Source: Phycisphaerae bacterium (GTDB lineage: Bacteria > Planctomycetota > Phycisphaerae > Phycisphaerales > Phycisphaeraceae). From it: 64,000 bases of DNA. The notes beneath the pieces were generated by a model that saw only the letters and a list, made by a program, of their open reading frames with translations, made no database searches and was not told where the DNA came from. This document shows positions 37,179 through 45,588 of the stretch, in pieces (the first letter of the stretch is position 1; each line of letters starts with the position of its first letter). A program made the position numbers and the translations under genes. Location of the stretch: contig JAUHZU010000004.1 in the NCBI GenBank assembly GCA_030425705.1, positions 203,132 through 267,131 of the forward strand, written 5' to 3'.

Positions 37179-37955
37179 TCAGTACTGCCAGCCGCCGTTC
37201 TGGTTCCACGACGTGGGGATCTCCGGCCCGCGATACGCGGGGTAGGCGGTGTAGAAGTCGCGGATGGCGGTCGCGAGGTCGTTGTTGGCGGTGTAGGGCT
37301 CGAGCCCCTCGTCCAGCTCGACGAAGAAGACCTCGCGGAGCGATGAGCCGGGCGTGACGCGGTAGCCATTGGGCTCCCACTTCTGTTTCTCGCCGTTGTA
37401 GGTGATGCCGTTGCTGTAGCGCCAGTCGCCGTTAAGCCGGCGGTGCCCGGAGCGGGTGCGGGTGAGGTCGGACATGAGCGCGGCGAGGTAGGGGCTCACC
37501 TGGTCGTGGCGTGCCTCGAAGCGTTCGTAGAGGTTGGTGGGCGAGTTGTTGAGCAGGCTCTCGAGGTAGGCGAAGGTCTCGTCGGCGGTCTGCTGCTGGA
37601 GCAGCCGGTGCGCCTCGGGGATGCCGGTGCGTCCGCGGTTGCCGGCGGCGGAGAGGGTGCGGGCCTGGTCGGACGTGTCGCCGTAGAACGTGTCGTTGAG
37701 CGGCTGGTGCGCGAGCACCTCGGCCTGCTGCGGGCCGCGCGCGCCGGGCGTGACCTGCCGCCAGGTCTCGTAGCGGTCCATGTTTGTCACCCGCTCGAGC
37801 CGGCGGAAGTTCCAGCCGAGGTACATGATGAGCACGATCACGACCATGAGGATCGGCGTGATCATCACGGTCTCGGCCATGACCGCGCCGACGCGGCTGC
37901 GGCGGACGGTGCGGCGGGTTGGGCGGGTGTGGGTCGGCATGGGGTTCTCAGTCAC
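37179..37955 (-). CDS. TadE-like membrane protein
   Basis: A 258-residue protein with a basic N-terminus and one hydrophobic helix (VMAETVMITPILMVVIVLIM), including the Glu that typifies TadE/TadG pseudopilin segments. The rest is extracytoplasmic: YETWRQVTPGARGPQQAEVL, LNDTFYGDTS, YLAALMSDLTRTRSGHRR and a C-terminal GPEIPTSWNQNGGW. A GTG at 37955 has GGGAG 7 nt upstream, so it is preferred over the ATG at 37940. Last gene of a three-gene minus-strand cluster. Confidence 0.78.
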   Translation of the reverse strand: MTENPMPTHTRPTRRTVRRSRVGAVMAETVMITPILMVVIVLIMYLGWNFRRLERVTNMDRYETWRQVTPGARGPQQAEVLAHQPLNDTFYGDTSDQARTLSAAGNRGRTGIPEAHRLLQQQTADETFAYLESLLNNSPTNLYERFEARHDQVSPYLAALMSDLTRTRSGHRRLNGDWRYSNGITYNGEKQKWEPNGYRVTPGSSLREVFFVELDEGLEPYTANNDLATAIRDFYTAYPAYRGPEIPTSWNQNGGWQY

Positions 37956-38025
37956 TTCGTCTCCCGCGGGGCGGCGTGCTATCCCACGGGCACGGGTACG
38001 TATTCAGTCGGTCGGTCGCACCCGC

Positions 38026-39909
38026 TCAGTGGTTCAGCAGGATCGGCGCGAGGTCTTCGACCGAACGGAGGTACTCCACGATCTCTTCGACCTCGGCGGG
38101 GCTGAGGTCCGGGTAGCCCGACAGCGCGCCGGGGTTGGTCTGCATGACGGTCACCCAGCCGGAGAAGTCCTGGACCGGCTCGAGCTGGGCGTGCCACATC
38201 TGGGTCCAGAGGTCCCAGGAGTGGTTGTTGAAGATGCCGGCCTGTGCGATGGCGACGTGGCCGTCGTACGCGGTAGCGCGGAACAGGCGGGACCACATCG
38301 GCGCGGTGCTGGGCTGCTTGGCGACGCCGAGGATGGCGAACGGCTCGCCGGGCCGGCCGATCGCGCCGTCCTGCGGGCGGAACATCAGCTCGTGCATGAA
38401 GTCGATGGGCGCGGGCAGGTCGGCCCGGCTGCTGAAGTTGTTGGGGTTGCGCAGCTCGATGCGCGGGCCGACGTTCATCCCCGCCCAGACGAACTCGCGG
38501 ATGAGGACCGTGCGGACCTCGACGCCGTCGGGCGTGGTGCCGACGAGCTCGGCCTCGTCCTTCCACGTGTGGTTGCCGGTCTTGGGCAGGCCCGGGACGT
38601 TGAGCCGGCCGCCGCGCGGGCGGAGGATCGTCCAGTCGGTGAGGACCGGCTCGGAGGTCGTGGGGATGCCGTCGTAGTAGACCTGCTCGTAGTCCATGCG
38701 GATGAACTGCGTGTACGCGGCGCGGGGCGTACCGGCCTCGATGATGGCGCGGGCCTCTTCGTAGTCGGTGATCCACTGCGGGTCGAGGAACTCCCACTCC
38801 TGAGCCGACCCGGGCCAGACGACGTTGAGCTTGTTGCCGCCCATGCGGTTGACGCGGGTGACGAACTGGCTGTTGAACAGCGGGCCCTGGTTCTCGAAGC
38901 TGCCGTCGACACGGTCGCGCAGCACCCGGCCGAGCCACTGCCAGGTGCCGAAGGTGGTGTACGAGGTGACACGGCTGGAGATGGTGATCGACCCGCCGCC
39001 GCGCCCCGTGCCGCCGGACCAGCGCGAGCCGAAGTTGTCGGTCACGCGTTCGCTGCCGCGGTCGGGGTTGGGGATCTCTACGTCCTCGCGCTGCGCGGCG
39101 TGCCAGCCGAAGATCGTGTCGTACGGCCCGCGGTTGGTGATCTCGTGATCCACCCAGTCGGGCAGCCGGCCCGCCACGACAGGCAGCCGGTAGTCGTCGA
39201 AGCGGTAGCGGGTCCACAGGAACGTGGGCTCGTAGGGCGCGATGAAGGCGGCCGACTCTTCGCCGCGGTGGTGCATGTTGTCGAGCCCGGTTTCCTGGGC
39301 GTTGTACTGCGCGAGCTCGCCGACGTTCTCCATCGTCGCCTGGCTGATCGCGTCGAGCGACTCCATCGCCTTCCACAGCTCGCCCCGGCCGAACTCGCTG
39401 TCGTAGAACGTCATCTCCCGGACGTCGTAGCCCGAGTGGTTGAAAAACTGGTCCATCTCCCAGAGCACGGCGATCTGCTGGATCAGGTCGGCCTGGATCT
39501 GCCGGAGCGTGTCGCGGACCCACGGGTCCATACCGCCCCGGCCGAGCTGGTCCTCCACCGTGTCGAGCGTCGCCTCTTCGTCGGCGAGGGTGTACTCCAC
39601 CGCGAGGGGTACGGAGTCGAGCATCTGCACCACGGCGATCAGGCGCGACACCTCGACGTTGTTCATCGCCACCGTGTTGAACGACCGGGCGATGTAGCCC
39701 GCGCCGCTGACGGCGGTGGCGTCGGCGGCGTTCTGCGTCTCCTGGCGGAGCTGCGCGTGCCGGCCGGTGTTGAACACGTACCCGATCATCCCGGCGATGA
39801 GGAAGGTCGCAAGCACCGCGATGATGATGACCACCCCGCGCTGCCGCGCCGACCGCGCGCGGAGCGGGCGGCGTCGGCGGTGGACGGCGGGTCGGGGTGT
39901 GACGCTCAT
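38026..39909 (-). CDS. TadG-like pilus/surface protein
   Basis: A 627-residue protein with a basic start, then the N-terminal anchor RGVVIIIAVLATFLIAGMIG and FNTGRHAQLRQETQNAADAT, which is the TadG/Flp-pilus signature (membrane helix followed by Q-x-AADA). The large extracytoplasmic part contains SRLIAVVQMLDSVPLAVEYT, GLDNMHHRGEESAAFIAPYE, and a C-terminal PGALSGYPDLSPAEVEEIVE helix. There is no VWA MIDAS motif. It is probably a surface-exposed accessory protein. It lies between two TadE-like genes. Confidence 0.78.
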   Translation of the reverse strand: MSVTPRPAVHRRRRPLRARSARQRGVVIIIAVLATFLIAGMIGYVFNTGRHAQLRQETQNAADATAVSGAGYIARSFNTVAMNNVEVSRLIAVVQMLDSVPLAVEYTLADEEATLDTVEDQLGRGGMDPWVRDTLRQIQADLIQQIAVLWEMDQFFNHSGYDVREMTFYDSEFGRGELWKAMESLDAISQATMENVGELAQYNAQETGLDNMHHRGEESAAFIAPYEPTFLWTRYRFDDYRLPVVAGRLPDWVDHEITNRGPYDTIFGWHAAQREDVEIPNPDRGSERVTDNFGSRWSGGTGRGGGSITISSRVTSYTTFGTWQWLGRVLRDRVDGSFENQGPLFNSQFVTRVNRMGGNKLNVVWPGSAQEWEFLDPQWITDYEEARAIIEAGTPRAAYTQFIRMDYEQVYYDGIPTTSEPVLTDWTILRPRGGRLNVPGLPKTGNHTWKDEAELVGTTPDGVEVRTVLIREFVWAGMNVGPRIELRNPNNFSSRADLPAPIDFMHELMFRPQDGAIGRPGEPFAILGVAKQPSTAPMWSRLFRATAYDGHVAIAQAGIFNNHSWDLWTQMWHAQLEPVQDFSGWVTVMQTNPGALSGYPDLSPAEVEEIVEYLRSVEDLAPILLNH

Positions 39910-39960
39910 CGCGGGGAACTCCGGGGCGGGGCGGGGTCGGCGGGGGTGCCGCCTGTGTGG

Positions 39961-40929
39961 CTATCGGCGGGGGACGCGCGGCGGGTCGGGCAGCGTGCGG
40001 GTGATGCCCTCGTTGGTCAGGACAGCACGGGCGCGGATCACGGTCCAGGTGCCCGGGGGCGGCGGCGTGCCCGCGCGTTGGTTGCGATTCATCGGCTCGT
40101 ACGTCCCCGAGTTCGCGCCGTCGTCCCGGCTGCCGGTCATACGGAAGATCTGCGACGCCACCGGCACGGTCAGCGCGAACTCGTGGCGGACCTGCACGGC
40201 GACGGCGTCCTTCGGGCCGAACTCGGTCGTCCCCGTCACGTCGTCGAACAGCACCGTGCCGTCTTCGAGCTGGCGGACGGTCTGCACGGTGACGGCGGTG
40301 TGGGCCGCGGCGTAATTCAGCCGGCCCTGGGCGAGGTTGTCGACCCAGTTGGGCGCGGTCACGCCCCGGGCGTTGAAGAAGCGGTTGAGCCCGGCGACGA
40401 CCTCGGGCGCGGACTGCAGCCCACCCTCTTCCTGGCCGGACACGGGCATCACGGCGATGACCGCGGCGGCGCGGATGTGGTCGTACTTATCCAGCCCCTC
40501 GGCGGGCGTGAGCACGTTCGGGCCGTCGGGCGAGACATCGGCGGGGATGTAGACGATGGCCGACCGCGCCGCGGCGTAGGCGGCGTAGTTGACGTAAAAC
40601 AGACCGGTAAAGACCAGCATGGTCTGGATCAGGATCAGCGTGACCGTCAGCAGGAACGGGGCGACGAGGACGAACTCGATGGTCGCCACGCCCGATTCGC
40701 CCCGCCGGTCGGCCGGCTTGCCGGCAGGATTGCGGTTCCGCCGGGCCCGCACAGGGGCGGACGTCACCCGCAGCCGCCAGCCCATCCAGAGGATGAGCAG
40801 CAGACAGACCCCGGCAACGCCGAGGTAAGTCATTGCTGGGCCGCTGGTTAGGGTCTCCCACCACCAGGCACGCGCGAGCGTGCCCGGGCCAACAGCCACG
40901 GCCGGGATATCGAACAGTGGGGGATTCAT
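39961..40929 (-). CDS. TadE-like protein with two membrane segments
   Basis: A 322-residue protein. A first hydrophobic segment lies at MTYLGVAGVCLLLILWMGW. A basic Arg-rich stretch follows, then the TadE signature GESGVATIEFVLVAPFLLTV and TLILIQTMLVFTG, with the conserved Glu. The rest is extracytoplasmic (YAAARSAIVYIPADVSPDG; GVTAPNWVDNLAQGRLNYAA). It is first in the three-gene cluster. The ATG at 40929 is preferred over the GTG at 40935. The extra N-terminal segment is not usual for TadE. Confidence 0.78.
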   Translation of the reverse strand: MNPPLFDIPAVAVGPGTLARAWWWETLTSGPAMTYLGVAGVCLLLILWMGWRLRVTSAPVRARRNRNPAGKPADRRGESGVATIEFVLVAPFLLTVTLILIQTMLVFTGLFYVNYAAYAAARSAIVYIPADVSPDGPNVLTPAEGLDKYDHIRAAAVIAVMPVSGQEEGGLQSAPEVVAGLNRFFNARGVTAPNWVDNLAQGRLNYAAAHTAVTVQTVRQLEDGTVLFDDVTGTTEFGPKDAVAVQVRHEFALTVPVASQIFRMTGSRDDGANSGTYEPMNRNQRAGTPPPPGTWTVIRARAVLTNEGITRTLPDPPRVPRR

Positions 40930-41077
40930 CGCCACAACCTACGATTGTACCGGGGCTGACGCCCTCTCCATAGAGAGTAACGCCGAAAAACCACGATCAT
41001 TTCATCGGAGATGGCGGATTCCGGGGATTCCTCGGGCGGAAAATCCGTCAAAACGGACCTTCGGGACCGGAGAACCC

Positions 41078-41344
41078 TTAGCTGGCGCTGGCCGCGACCG
41101 CCGCCAGGCCGTACAGGATGATCACGATCACGCTGAGAACCAGTGCGATGACACCCACAATGATGCCCGCCTGGGCCAGACCGCGGCCGCCGATTGTGCC
41201 GCCCGAAGCGTCGATTTCCGCGATTGCGCTGCGGCCGAGCACGATCCCCACGATGCCCAGGATGATGCCGCAGACAAAGATCCCGATGCAGCTGCAGACC
41301 AGTGAGCCAATCGCTTTGCCGGAAGTTTTTGGAGCTTGAGACAT
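41078..41344 (-). CDS. DUF4190-type small membrane protein
   Basis: An 88-residue protein with two hydrophobic segments: GSLVCSCIGIFVCGIILGIV and AQAGIIVGVIALVLSVIVII. Between them lies the conserved GRSAIAEIDASGGTIGGRGL loop, typical of DUF4190 proteins. The ATG at 41344 has GGGGA upstream. The earlier ATG at 41356 does not. Role unknown. Confidence 0.8.
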   Translation of the reverse strand: MSQAPKTSGKAIGSLVCSCIGIFVCGIILGIVGIVLGRSAIAEIDASGGTIGGRGLAQAGIIVGVIALVLSVIVIILYGLAAVAASAS

Positions 41345-41475
41345 GCTGTTCCCCATAGGTGGAGTGGTGTGAGAGGTAGAAGAGACGGCCGGGCAACCTA
41401 GTGGACTTCAGGAATCTAGCGGCTGAACGGGTAAAACACAAGGATCAAGCGCGGTCCGGCCTACCCAAGTCGGGC

Positions 41476-43245
41476 TCAGCGCGTATAGAACACCTGAGAC
41501 TCGACCCAGTGGGTGGCCTGGGCCTCGTCCCGGCCGAGGTTCTCGTAGGCCATGGGGATGTAGCCGAGCGTGGCTCGGCCGGCGGCGTCGAAGGCGTCGT
41601 CCAGCGGGACCTCCCAGGGCGAGACGACCGCGCCCGGGGCCCAGCCCGCGCGGTCGAACTTCCAGGTCCCGCCCTGCGGCCGGCAGGGGTTGAGGTAGCA
41701 GTCGTCGGTCCAGAGCAGGTCGCCCAGCCGGGCCGAGCCGTTGATGACCAGGGTACGGTCGGCGGGCATGAACTCGCCGGCGTTGTAGGTCGCCGGGTGC
41801 ATACCGTGGCCGGTCACCATCAGCCGGACGAACGCCCCGGCCGCGCCGTCGGGCAGGGTCAGGGTCTGGTCGGTAAAGAAGTCGGCCATGGGCGACGCCG
41901 GGTTGCCGTACTCCGGTTCCCCGACCCAGAGGTTGCGGACGGCGACGACCTCGCGCTCGGGCGTGCCGGGGTAGTAGTCCAGCGTGACGGTCACCGTCCA
42001 GCCGCGCGTCGTCGCCGGGGTCTCGCCGGTCATCCACGTGTCGACGAACAGGCCCGCCTCGACCCGGCCGGTGAGCAGCGTCGCGTAGTCGGTCACATCC
42101 ACCTTCCACTGATAGGGCCGGCCGTAGGGCGTGATGAATCGGATGAGCTCGTACCGCTCGCCCTCGCCGTCCCAGACGTAGACCGCGCCCTTCTTGTCCC
42201 AGGGGTCGCACCCGCCGGGCGCGGGGTCGAGCGTAAGCGTCGCGATGATCCGCCCGGTCGTCGCGGGGTCGATGCGGGGCAGGGCCACGGCCGCGCGCGG
42301 CTCTCGGTTGCCGGCGTTCACGACCTCCGCATCCACAAGCACGGCCCGCGACGGGGCGGCGCGCTCGGCCGCGCGGTCGCCGACCTCGTAACCGATCGCA
42401 CGGATATCAAACGCCGCGGCGTAGTCGCTGCTGCTCGCGCCGAACGCCAGGCGGTGCTCGTACGGCCGAAGCTCCGCCACAAATAGCCGCTCGACCACCG
42501 CCGACTCGTCGATCCAGACCGACACGTACCCCCCGCCGACCGCGTGCTCCACCGACACGCGTACGTCGTGGAACCCCTCGTTTTCGTCGGCGTCATCCTC
42601 GATCCCGGCCGGGTAATCGACCTCGCAGAACACGTTGGCGACCTCGACGCCGTCGTAGTGGATCGAGACCTCGCGCTGCGGGCGGTCGTAGATGTTGCCC
42701 AGTGCGTTGAACCAGTTGCCCGACGGCGGGTTGTGGGTGTCGAACGCGACCGCGAACGTGCCCGGCAGGTTCGGCTCGTCCCACCCGAAGCCCGCGGGCA
42801 ACGCGTCGACCGGCCCGGTCGCGCCGTAGCGCGCCGTCGGCAGCAGCGCGACCGCGCCGCCCAGCCCGCCGACCCCCGCCCGCAACGCGAACGACAGCTC
42901 CACCGTCTCGTACCCACCACGCTCCCACAGCCCGAACACCGCAGTGTTCGTCTGGTGCGTGTACCGCCAGGCCATCAACAGCTCGAGCGTGTCCCCCGGG
43001 TCGTACACGCCCTCCTCGATCTGCTCGGGCGTCACACCCGAGGGCGTCACGACGGGCGGCGGCACCTCGCCCGGGTCGGCCACCGCCCCGCCGCCCCGCC
43101 GGCCACCCACGCCGCTGACGTAGACCGGCGTGCCGTTGAACGTCGGCCCGTCCGCCGACCCGCCGTCGCCCTGTGCCGTTGCCGGCACCGGGCCGGCCAG
43201 GAGGGTCAGTCCAAACACAACAGCCAGCAGCCGACTCAGACGCAT
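41476..43245 (-). CDS. PNGase F-like peptide-N-glycosidase, secreted
   Basis: A 589-residue secreted protein with signal peptide (LLAVVFGLTLLAGPVPATAQ). Residues about 100-290 look like a concanavalin/LamG-type beta-sandwich (EVSIHYDGVEVANVFCEVDY; HDVRVSVEHAVGGGYVSVWI). Residues about 340-585 match the two jelly-roll domains of PNGase F: GGCDPWDKKGAVYV (the catalytic-Asp region), YELIRFITPYGRPYQWKVDV, TDYATLLTGRVEAGLFVDTW, MVTGHGMHPATYNAGEF (the catalytic-Glu position, about 491), RTLVINGSARL and KFDRAGWAPGAVVSPWEVPL. PNGase F removes N-linked glycans from glycoproteins. It is larger than the Elizabethkingia enzyme because of the N-terminal sandwich. Confidence 0.85.
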   Translation of the reverse strand: MRLSRLLAVVFGLTLLAGPVPATAQGDGGSADGPTFNGTPVYVSGVGGRRGGGAVADPGEVPPPVVTPSGVTPEQIEEGVYDPGDTLELLMAWRYTHQTNTAVFGLWERGGYETVELSFALRAGVGGLGGAVALLPTARYGATGPVDALPAGFGWDEPNLPGTFAVAFDTHNPPSGNWFNALGNIYDRPQREVSIHYDGVEVANVFCEVDYPAGIEDDADENEGFHDVRVSVEHAVGGGYVSVWIDESAVVERLFVAELRPYEHRLAFGASSSDYAAAFDIRAIGYEVGDRAAERAAPSRAVLVDAEVVNAGNREPRAAVALPRIDPATTGRIIATLTLDPAPGGCDPWDKKGAVYVWDGEGERYELIRFITPYGRPYQWKVDVTDYATLLTGRVEAGLFVDTWMTGETPATTRGWTVTVTLDYYPGTPEREVVAVRNLWVGEPEYGNPASPMADFFTDQTLTLPDGAAGAFVRLMVTGHGMHPATYNAGEFMPADRTLVINGSARLGDLLWTDDCYLNPCRPQGGTWKFDRAGWAPGAVVSPWEVPLDDAFDAAGRATLGYIPMAYENLGRDEAQATHWVESQVFYTR

Positions 43246-43318
43246 CGCGAAGCTCCGGGTGGGTCCGGGGTGGGAAAATCCGGTGGGGCTGTCAGCATAC
43301 CGGCCCCGCCGCGCCTAC

Positions 43319-43342
43319 GAAAAAACCCGCCGGTCGGGCGGG
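43319..43342 (-). terminator. Terminator of tRNA-Gln
   Basis: Stem CCCGCC-CGACC-GGCGGG on the minus strand followed by TTTTTTCG, 29 nt after the tRNA 3' end. Confidence 0.85.
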
Positions 43343-43370
43343 CTGTTTCGTCGGTCGAGCATGGCTCGGA

Positions 43371-43442
43371 TTGGCCCACAGGGACTTGAACCCCGACTGA
43401 CAGAATCAGAATCTGCTGTGCTACCAATTACACCATGGGCCA
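43371..43442 (-). tRNA. tRNA-Gln (CTG)
   Basis: A 72-nt cloverleaf. Acceptor TGGCCCA pairs with TGGGCCA. The D arm contains AATTGGTA. The anticodon loop is TTCTGAT with anticodon CTG, and the T arm is CGGGG-TTCAAGT-CCCTG. The discriminator is A, and CCA is not encoded. A sigma-70-type promoter and a terminator flank it. Confidence 0.95.
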
Positions 43443-43458
43443 GCACGGTGAACGGAAT

Positions 43459-43487
43459 ATCGTAGGAATCGGCACGGCGAGCGTCAA
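43459..43487 (-). promoter_or_regulatory. Promoter of tRNA-Gln
   Basis: On the minus strand TTGACG (43487-43482), a 17-nt spacer and TACGAT (43464-43459), 16 nt before the tRNA 5' end. Confidence 0.75.
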
Positions 43488-43539
43488 CCGATGAATCTCC
43501 ACGGCCCTTGCAGACCGGCATCCCGGCCGCCCTGCAGAA

Positions 43540-44019
43540 CTAACCGCCATCCACCGTCGGCAGGGGCGCGCGATCCGGCGGGACCCACGCGGACTTCGCC
43601 TCGGGGCTGAACAGCCGGTCGTGGCTGTAGTGTCGGCCGAGCAGACGCGGGTCGAGCAGCGCCGGGTGCCGATCGAGGAACGCGTCTGACGCGCGGTCAG
43701 ACCCGCAATCCTCCGCGGCAGTGCCGGCCTCGCTTCGGACCGCCGCGGCGACGAGTGCGAGCCAGGCCCGCGTGATCGTCTCGTGGTAGCCGCGGCTCGG
43801 GCTTTCGGGCACCCGGTTCGCCGCGTTGAGCCGACGCAGGCCGGCGGTAAAACCCGCCGACGCCTCGGCAAACCCGGCGTCGCGCAGCAGCAGGTACGCG
43901 ACCCGCACGTGTCGGCGGTGCGTCCACTGTTCGTTGGGGATCGTGCAGGCGTGGAACGCCGAGAGCAGCGCCGCGTCGTCGAGCCCGTCGTCGGGTAGGC
44001 CGAGCGGATTCAGGGACAC
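43540..44019 (-). CDS. Conserved hypothetical protein
   Basis: A 159-residue soluble, helical protein. Distinctive motifs are FHACTIPNEQWTHRRHVRVA, ESPSRGYHETITRAWLALVA, FLDRHPALLDPRLLGRHYSH and LFSPEAKSAWVPPDRAPLP. I believe similar uncharacterised proteins occur widely, but I know no function. Several conserved His residues could bind metal. The GTG at 44019 has AGGGGG upstream, within the rpe stop region. Only 9 nt separate it from rpe, so the two are probably cotranscribed. Confidence 0.78.
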   Translation of the reverse strand: MSLNPLGLPDDGLDDAALLSAFHACTIPNEQWTHRRHVRVAYLLLRDAGFAEASAGFTAGLRRLNAANRVPESPSRGYHETITRAWLALVAAAVRSEAGTAAEDCGSDRASDAFLDRHPALLDPRLLGRHYSHDRLFSPEAKSAWVPPDRAPLPTVDGG

Positions 44020-44028
44020 GCCGACCCC

Positions 44029-44739
44029 CTACCGCGCCAGCGGGCAGGCGTGGAACGTGTCGATCACCGACTGCGGGTCGTCCGAGCCGAACAGCGCCGA
44101 CGCGGTGACCAGCGTGTCCGCCCCCGCCGCGACCGCGCGGCCGACCGTCGCCGGGCTCAGCCCGCCGTCCATCTCGATGCGTGTCGACGGGCCGACGCGG
44201 TCGGCGACCCAGCGCGTCTTGCCCAGCACCTCGGGCATGAACGACTGCCCCGACCAGCCGGGGTTCACGCTCATCACCAGCACCAGGTCCACCGCGTCGA
44301 GGTACGGCTCGAGCGTCTCGACCGGCGTCGGCGGGTTGACGACGATGCCCGCCTCCATCCCCAGGCCGTGGATCCGCTCGATCAGCGCGTGGCCATCGAT
44401 CCCGCCCGCGTCTTTCGCAAGCTGGGTATCGCAGACCTCGACGTGGAACGCGAACTGGTTCGCCCCCGCCGCCGCGAACGCCTCCACATAGTCCTGCGGC
44501 CGCTCGACCATCAGGTGCACATCCAGGTACACGTCCGGCAGGTGCCGACGCACCCCGCGGATCATGTCCGCACCCATCGTGAGGTTGGGCGCAAAGTGCC
44601 CGTCCATCACGTCCACGTGCAGCAGGTCCGCGCCCATCCCCAGGACACGCCGGCAGTCCGCGGCCATATCCCCGAAATCAGCCGAGAGGATCGACGCGGC
44701 CACGAGCGGGTGAGAGGGTTGTTGTTTGAGATCGAGCAT
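44029..44739 (-). CDS. rpe: Ribulose-phosphate 3-epimerase
   Basis: A 236-residue TIM-barrel enzyme interconverting ribulose-5-phosphate and xylulose-5-phosphate. Motifs are AASILSADFGDM, LLHVDVMDGHFAPNLTMG (metal ligands), YLDVHLMVERP, VLVMSVNPGWSGQSFMPEVL and IEMDGGL. All catalytic and phosphate-binding segments are present. The ATG at 44739 is used; a GTG at 44769 would add ten residues. The length is slightly above the bacterial norm. Confidence 0.95.
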   Translation of the reverse strand: MLDLKQQPSHPLVAASILSADFGDMAADCRRVLGMGADLLHVDVMDGHFAPNLTMGADMIRGVRRHLPDVYLDVHLMVERPQDYVEAFAAAGANQFAFHVEVCDTQLAKDAGGIDGHALIERIHGLGMEAGIVVNPPTPVETLEPYLDAVDLVLVMSVNPGWSGQSFMPEVLGKTRWVADRVGPSTRIEMDGGLSPATVGRAVAAGADTLVTASALFGSDDPQSVIDTFHACPLAR

Positions 44740-44783
44740 GGTGTAGAAAAAACGGGATACACGAAACACACCGATGGGGTTAG

Positions 44784-44804
44784 CCGCCGCGTCACACGCG
44801 GCGG
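44784..44804. other. GC hairpin between rpe and the AIM24 gene
   Basis: CCGCCGCG-TCACA-CGCGGCGG is a perfect 8-bp stem without a T-run on either strand. Confidence 0.5.
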
Positions 44805-44812
44805 GGCCTTCC

Positions 44813-45517
44813 TTACCCCTGCGCCCCCATGATGCCTTCCTCGAACGGCTGGATCACCACCCAGCCGTCGCCCTCGAAGTGCATCTGGTACGACTCGCCG
44901 CTGGTCCGACCGATGAACGTCTTCAGCGACACGTCTGTCTTGAACTTCGGCTCCAGACTCCCCGACCACATCACCGTCGCCTGCGGATCGGTAAACACCG
45001 GGCTGCCCGGCGAAACGCGCAGCGTCATCGGGTCGTAGTGCGACGCGACCGCCACCATGCCCGTGCCCGTCAGCCGGATGTTGAACAGCCCACCCGCCGC
45101 CATCGCCGCGAGCTTCTTGGCCATCTTGATCTCGTACTTGATCGCCGGCTCAAACGCGAGCAGGTCCTGTCCGTTCACCACGATCGTCTCGTTCTGTAGA
45201 TTGAGGATCGTGATCTTCTTGCCCTGGTCAGCGAGGTAGAGCTTGCCCTGGCCCTCGGCCTTGGTCAGGCGGGCCCCCTCGCCGGACACCGCTTTCTTGA
45301 GCAGGTTGCCGATGCCCTGCTCGAGGATGCCTTCGCGCACGAACTTGATCCCGCCGGTGTACGCCACCATCGAGCCCATCTTCGTCCACACCATGCCGTT
45401 GAGGTTCACCTCCAGCAGGCGTTCGGTCTCGAACTCGAACAGCCCCTGCCCCCGGTCGCGCTCGGCGGTGCGGGAAACAAACTCGGAAACGGAATAGCGT
45501 TGGTCGGCGTCGGACAT
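44813..45517 (-). CDS. AIM24 family protein
   Basis: A 234-residue protein of the AIM24 (TIGR00266-like) beta-rich family: NLNGMVWTKMGSMVAYTGGI, LTKAEGQGKLYLADQGKKIT, NETIVVNGQDLLAFEPAIKY, GGLFNIRLTGTGMVAVASHY and DPQATVMWSGSLEPKFKTDV. These proteins form a beta-barrel similar to tryptophan RNA-binding attenuation protein repeats. Their bacterial function is unknown. The ATG at 45517 has GGGGA upstream, with TATGAT about 50 nt further upstream. Confidence 0.88.
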   Translation of the reverse strand: MSDADQRYSVSEFVSRTAERDRGQGLFEFETERLLEVNLNGMVWTKMGSMVAYTGGIKFVREGILEQGIGNLLKKAVSGEGARLTKAEGQGKLYLADQGKKITILNLQNETIVVNGQDLLAFEPAIKYEIKMAKKLAAMAAGGLFNIRLTGTGMVAVASHYDPMTLRVSPGSPVFTDPQATVMWSGSLEPKFKTDVSLKTFIGRTSGESYQMHFEGDGWVVIQPFEEGIMGAQG

Positions 45518-45588
45518 GGCGGTCCCCTGCGGTGAGTTAGATCCAGTGCGGTCGGTGACGGACCCATCATACCGCCACCGCCTGTCGC

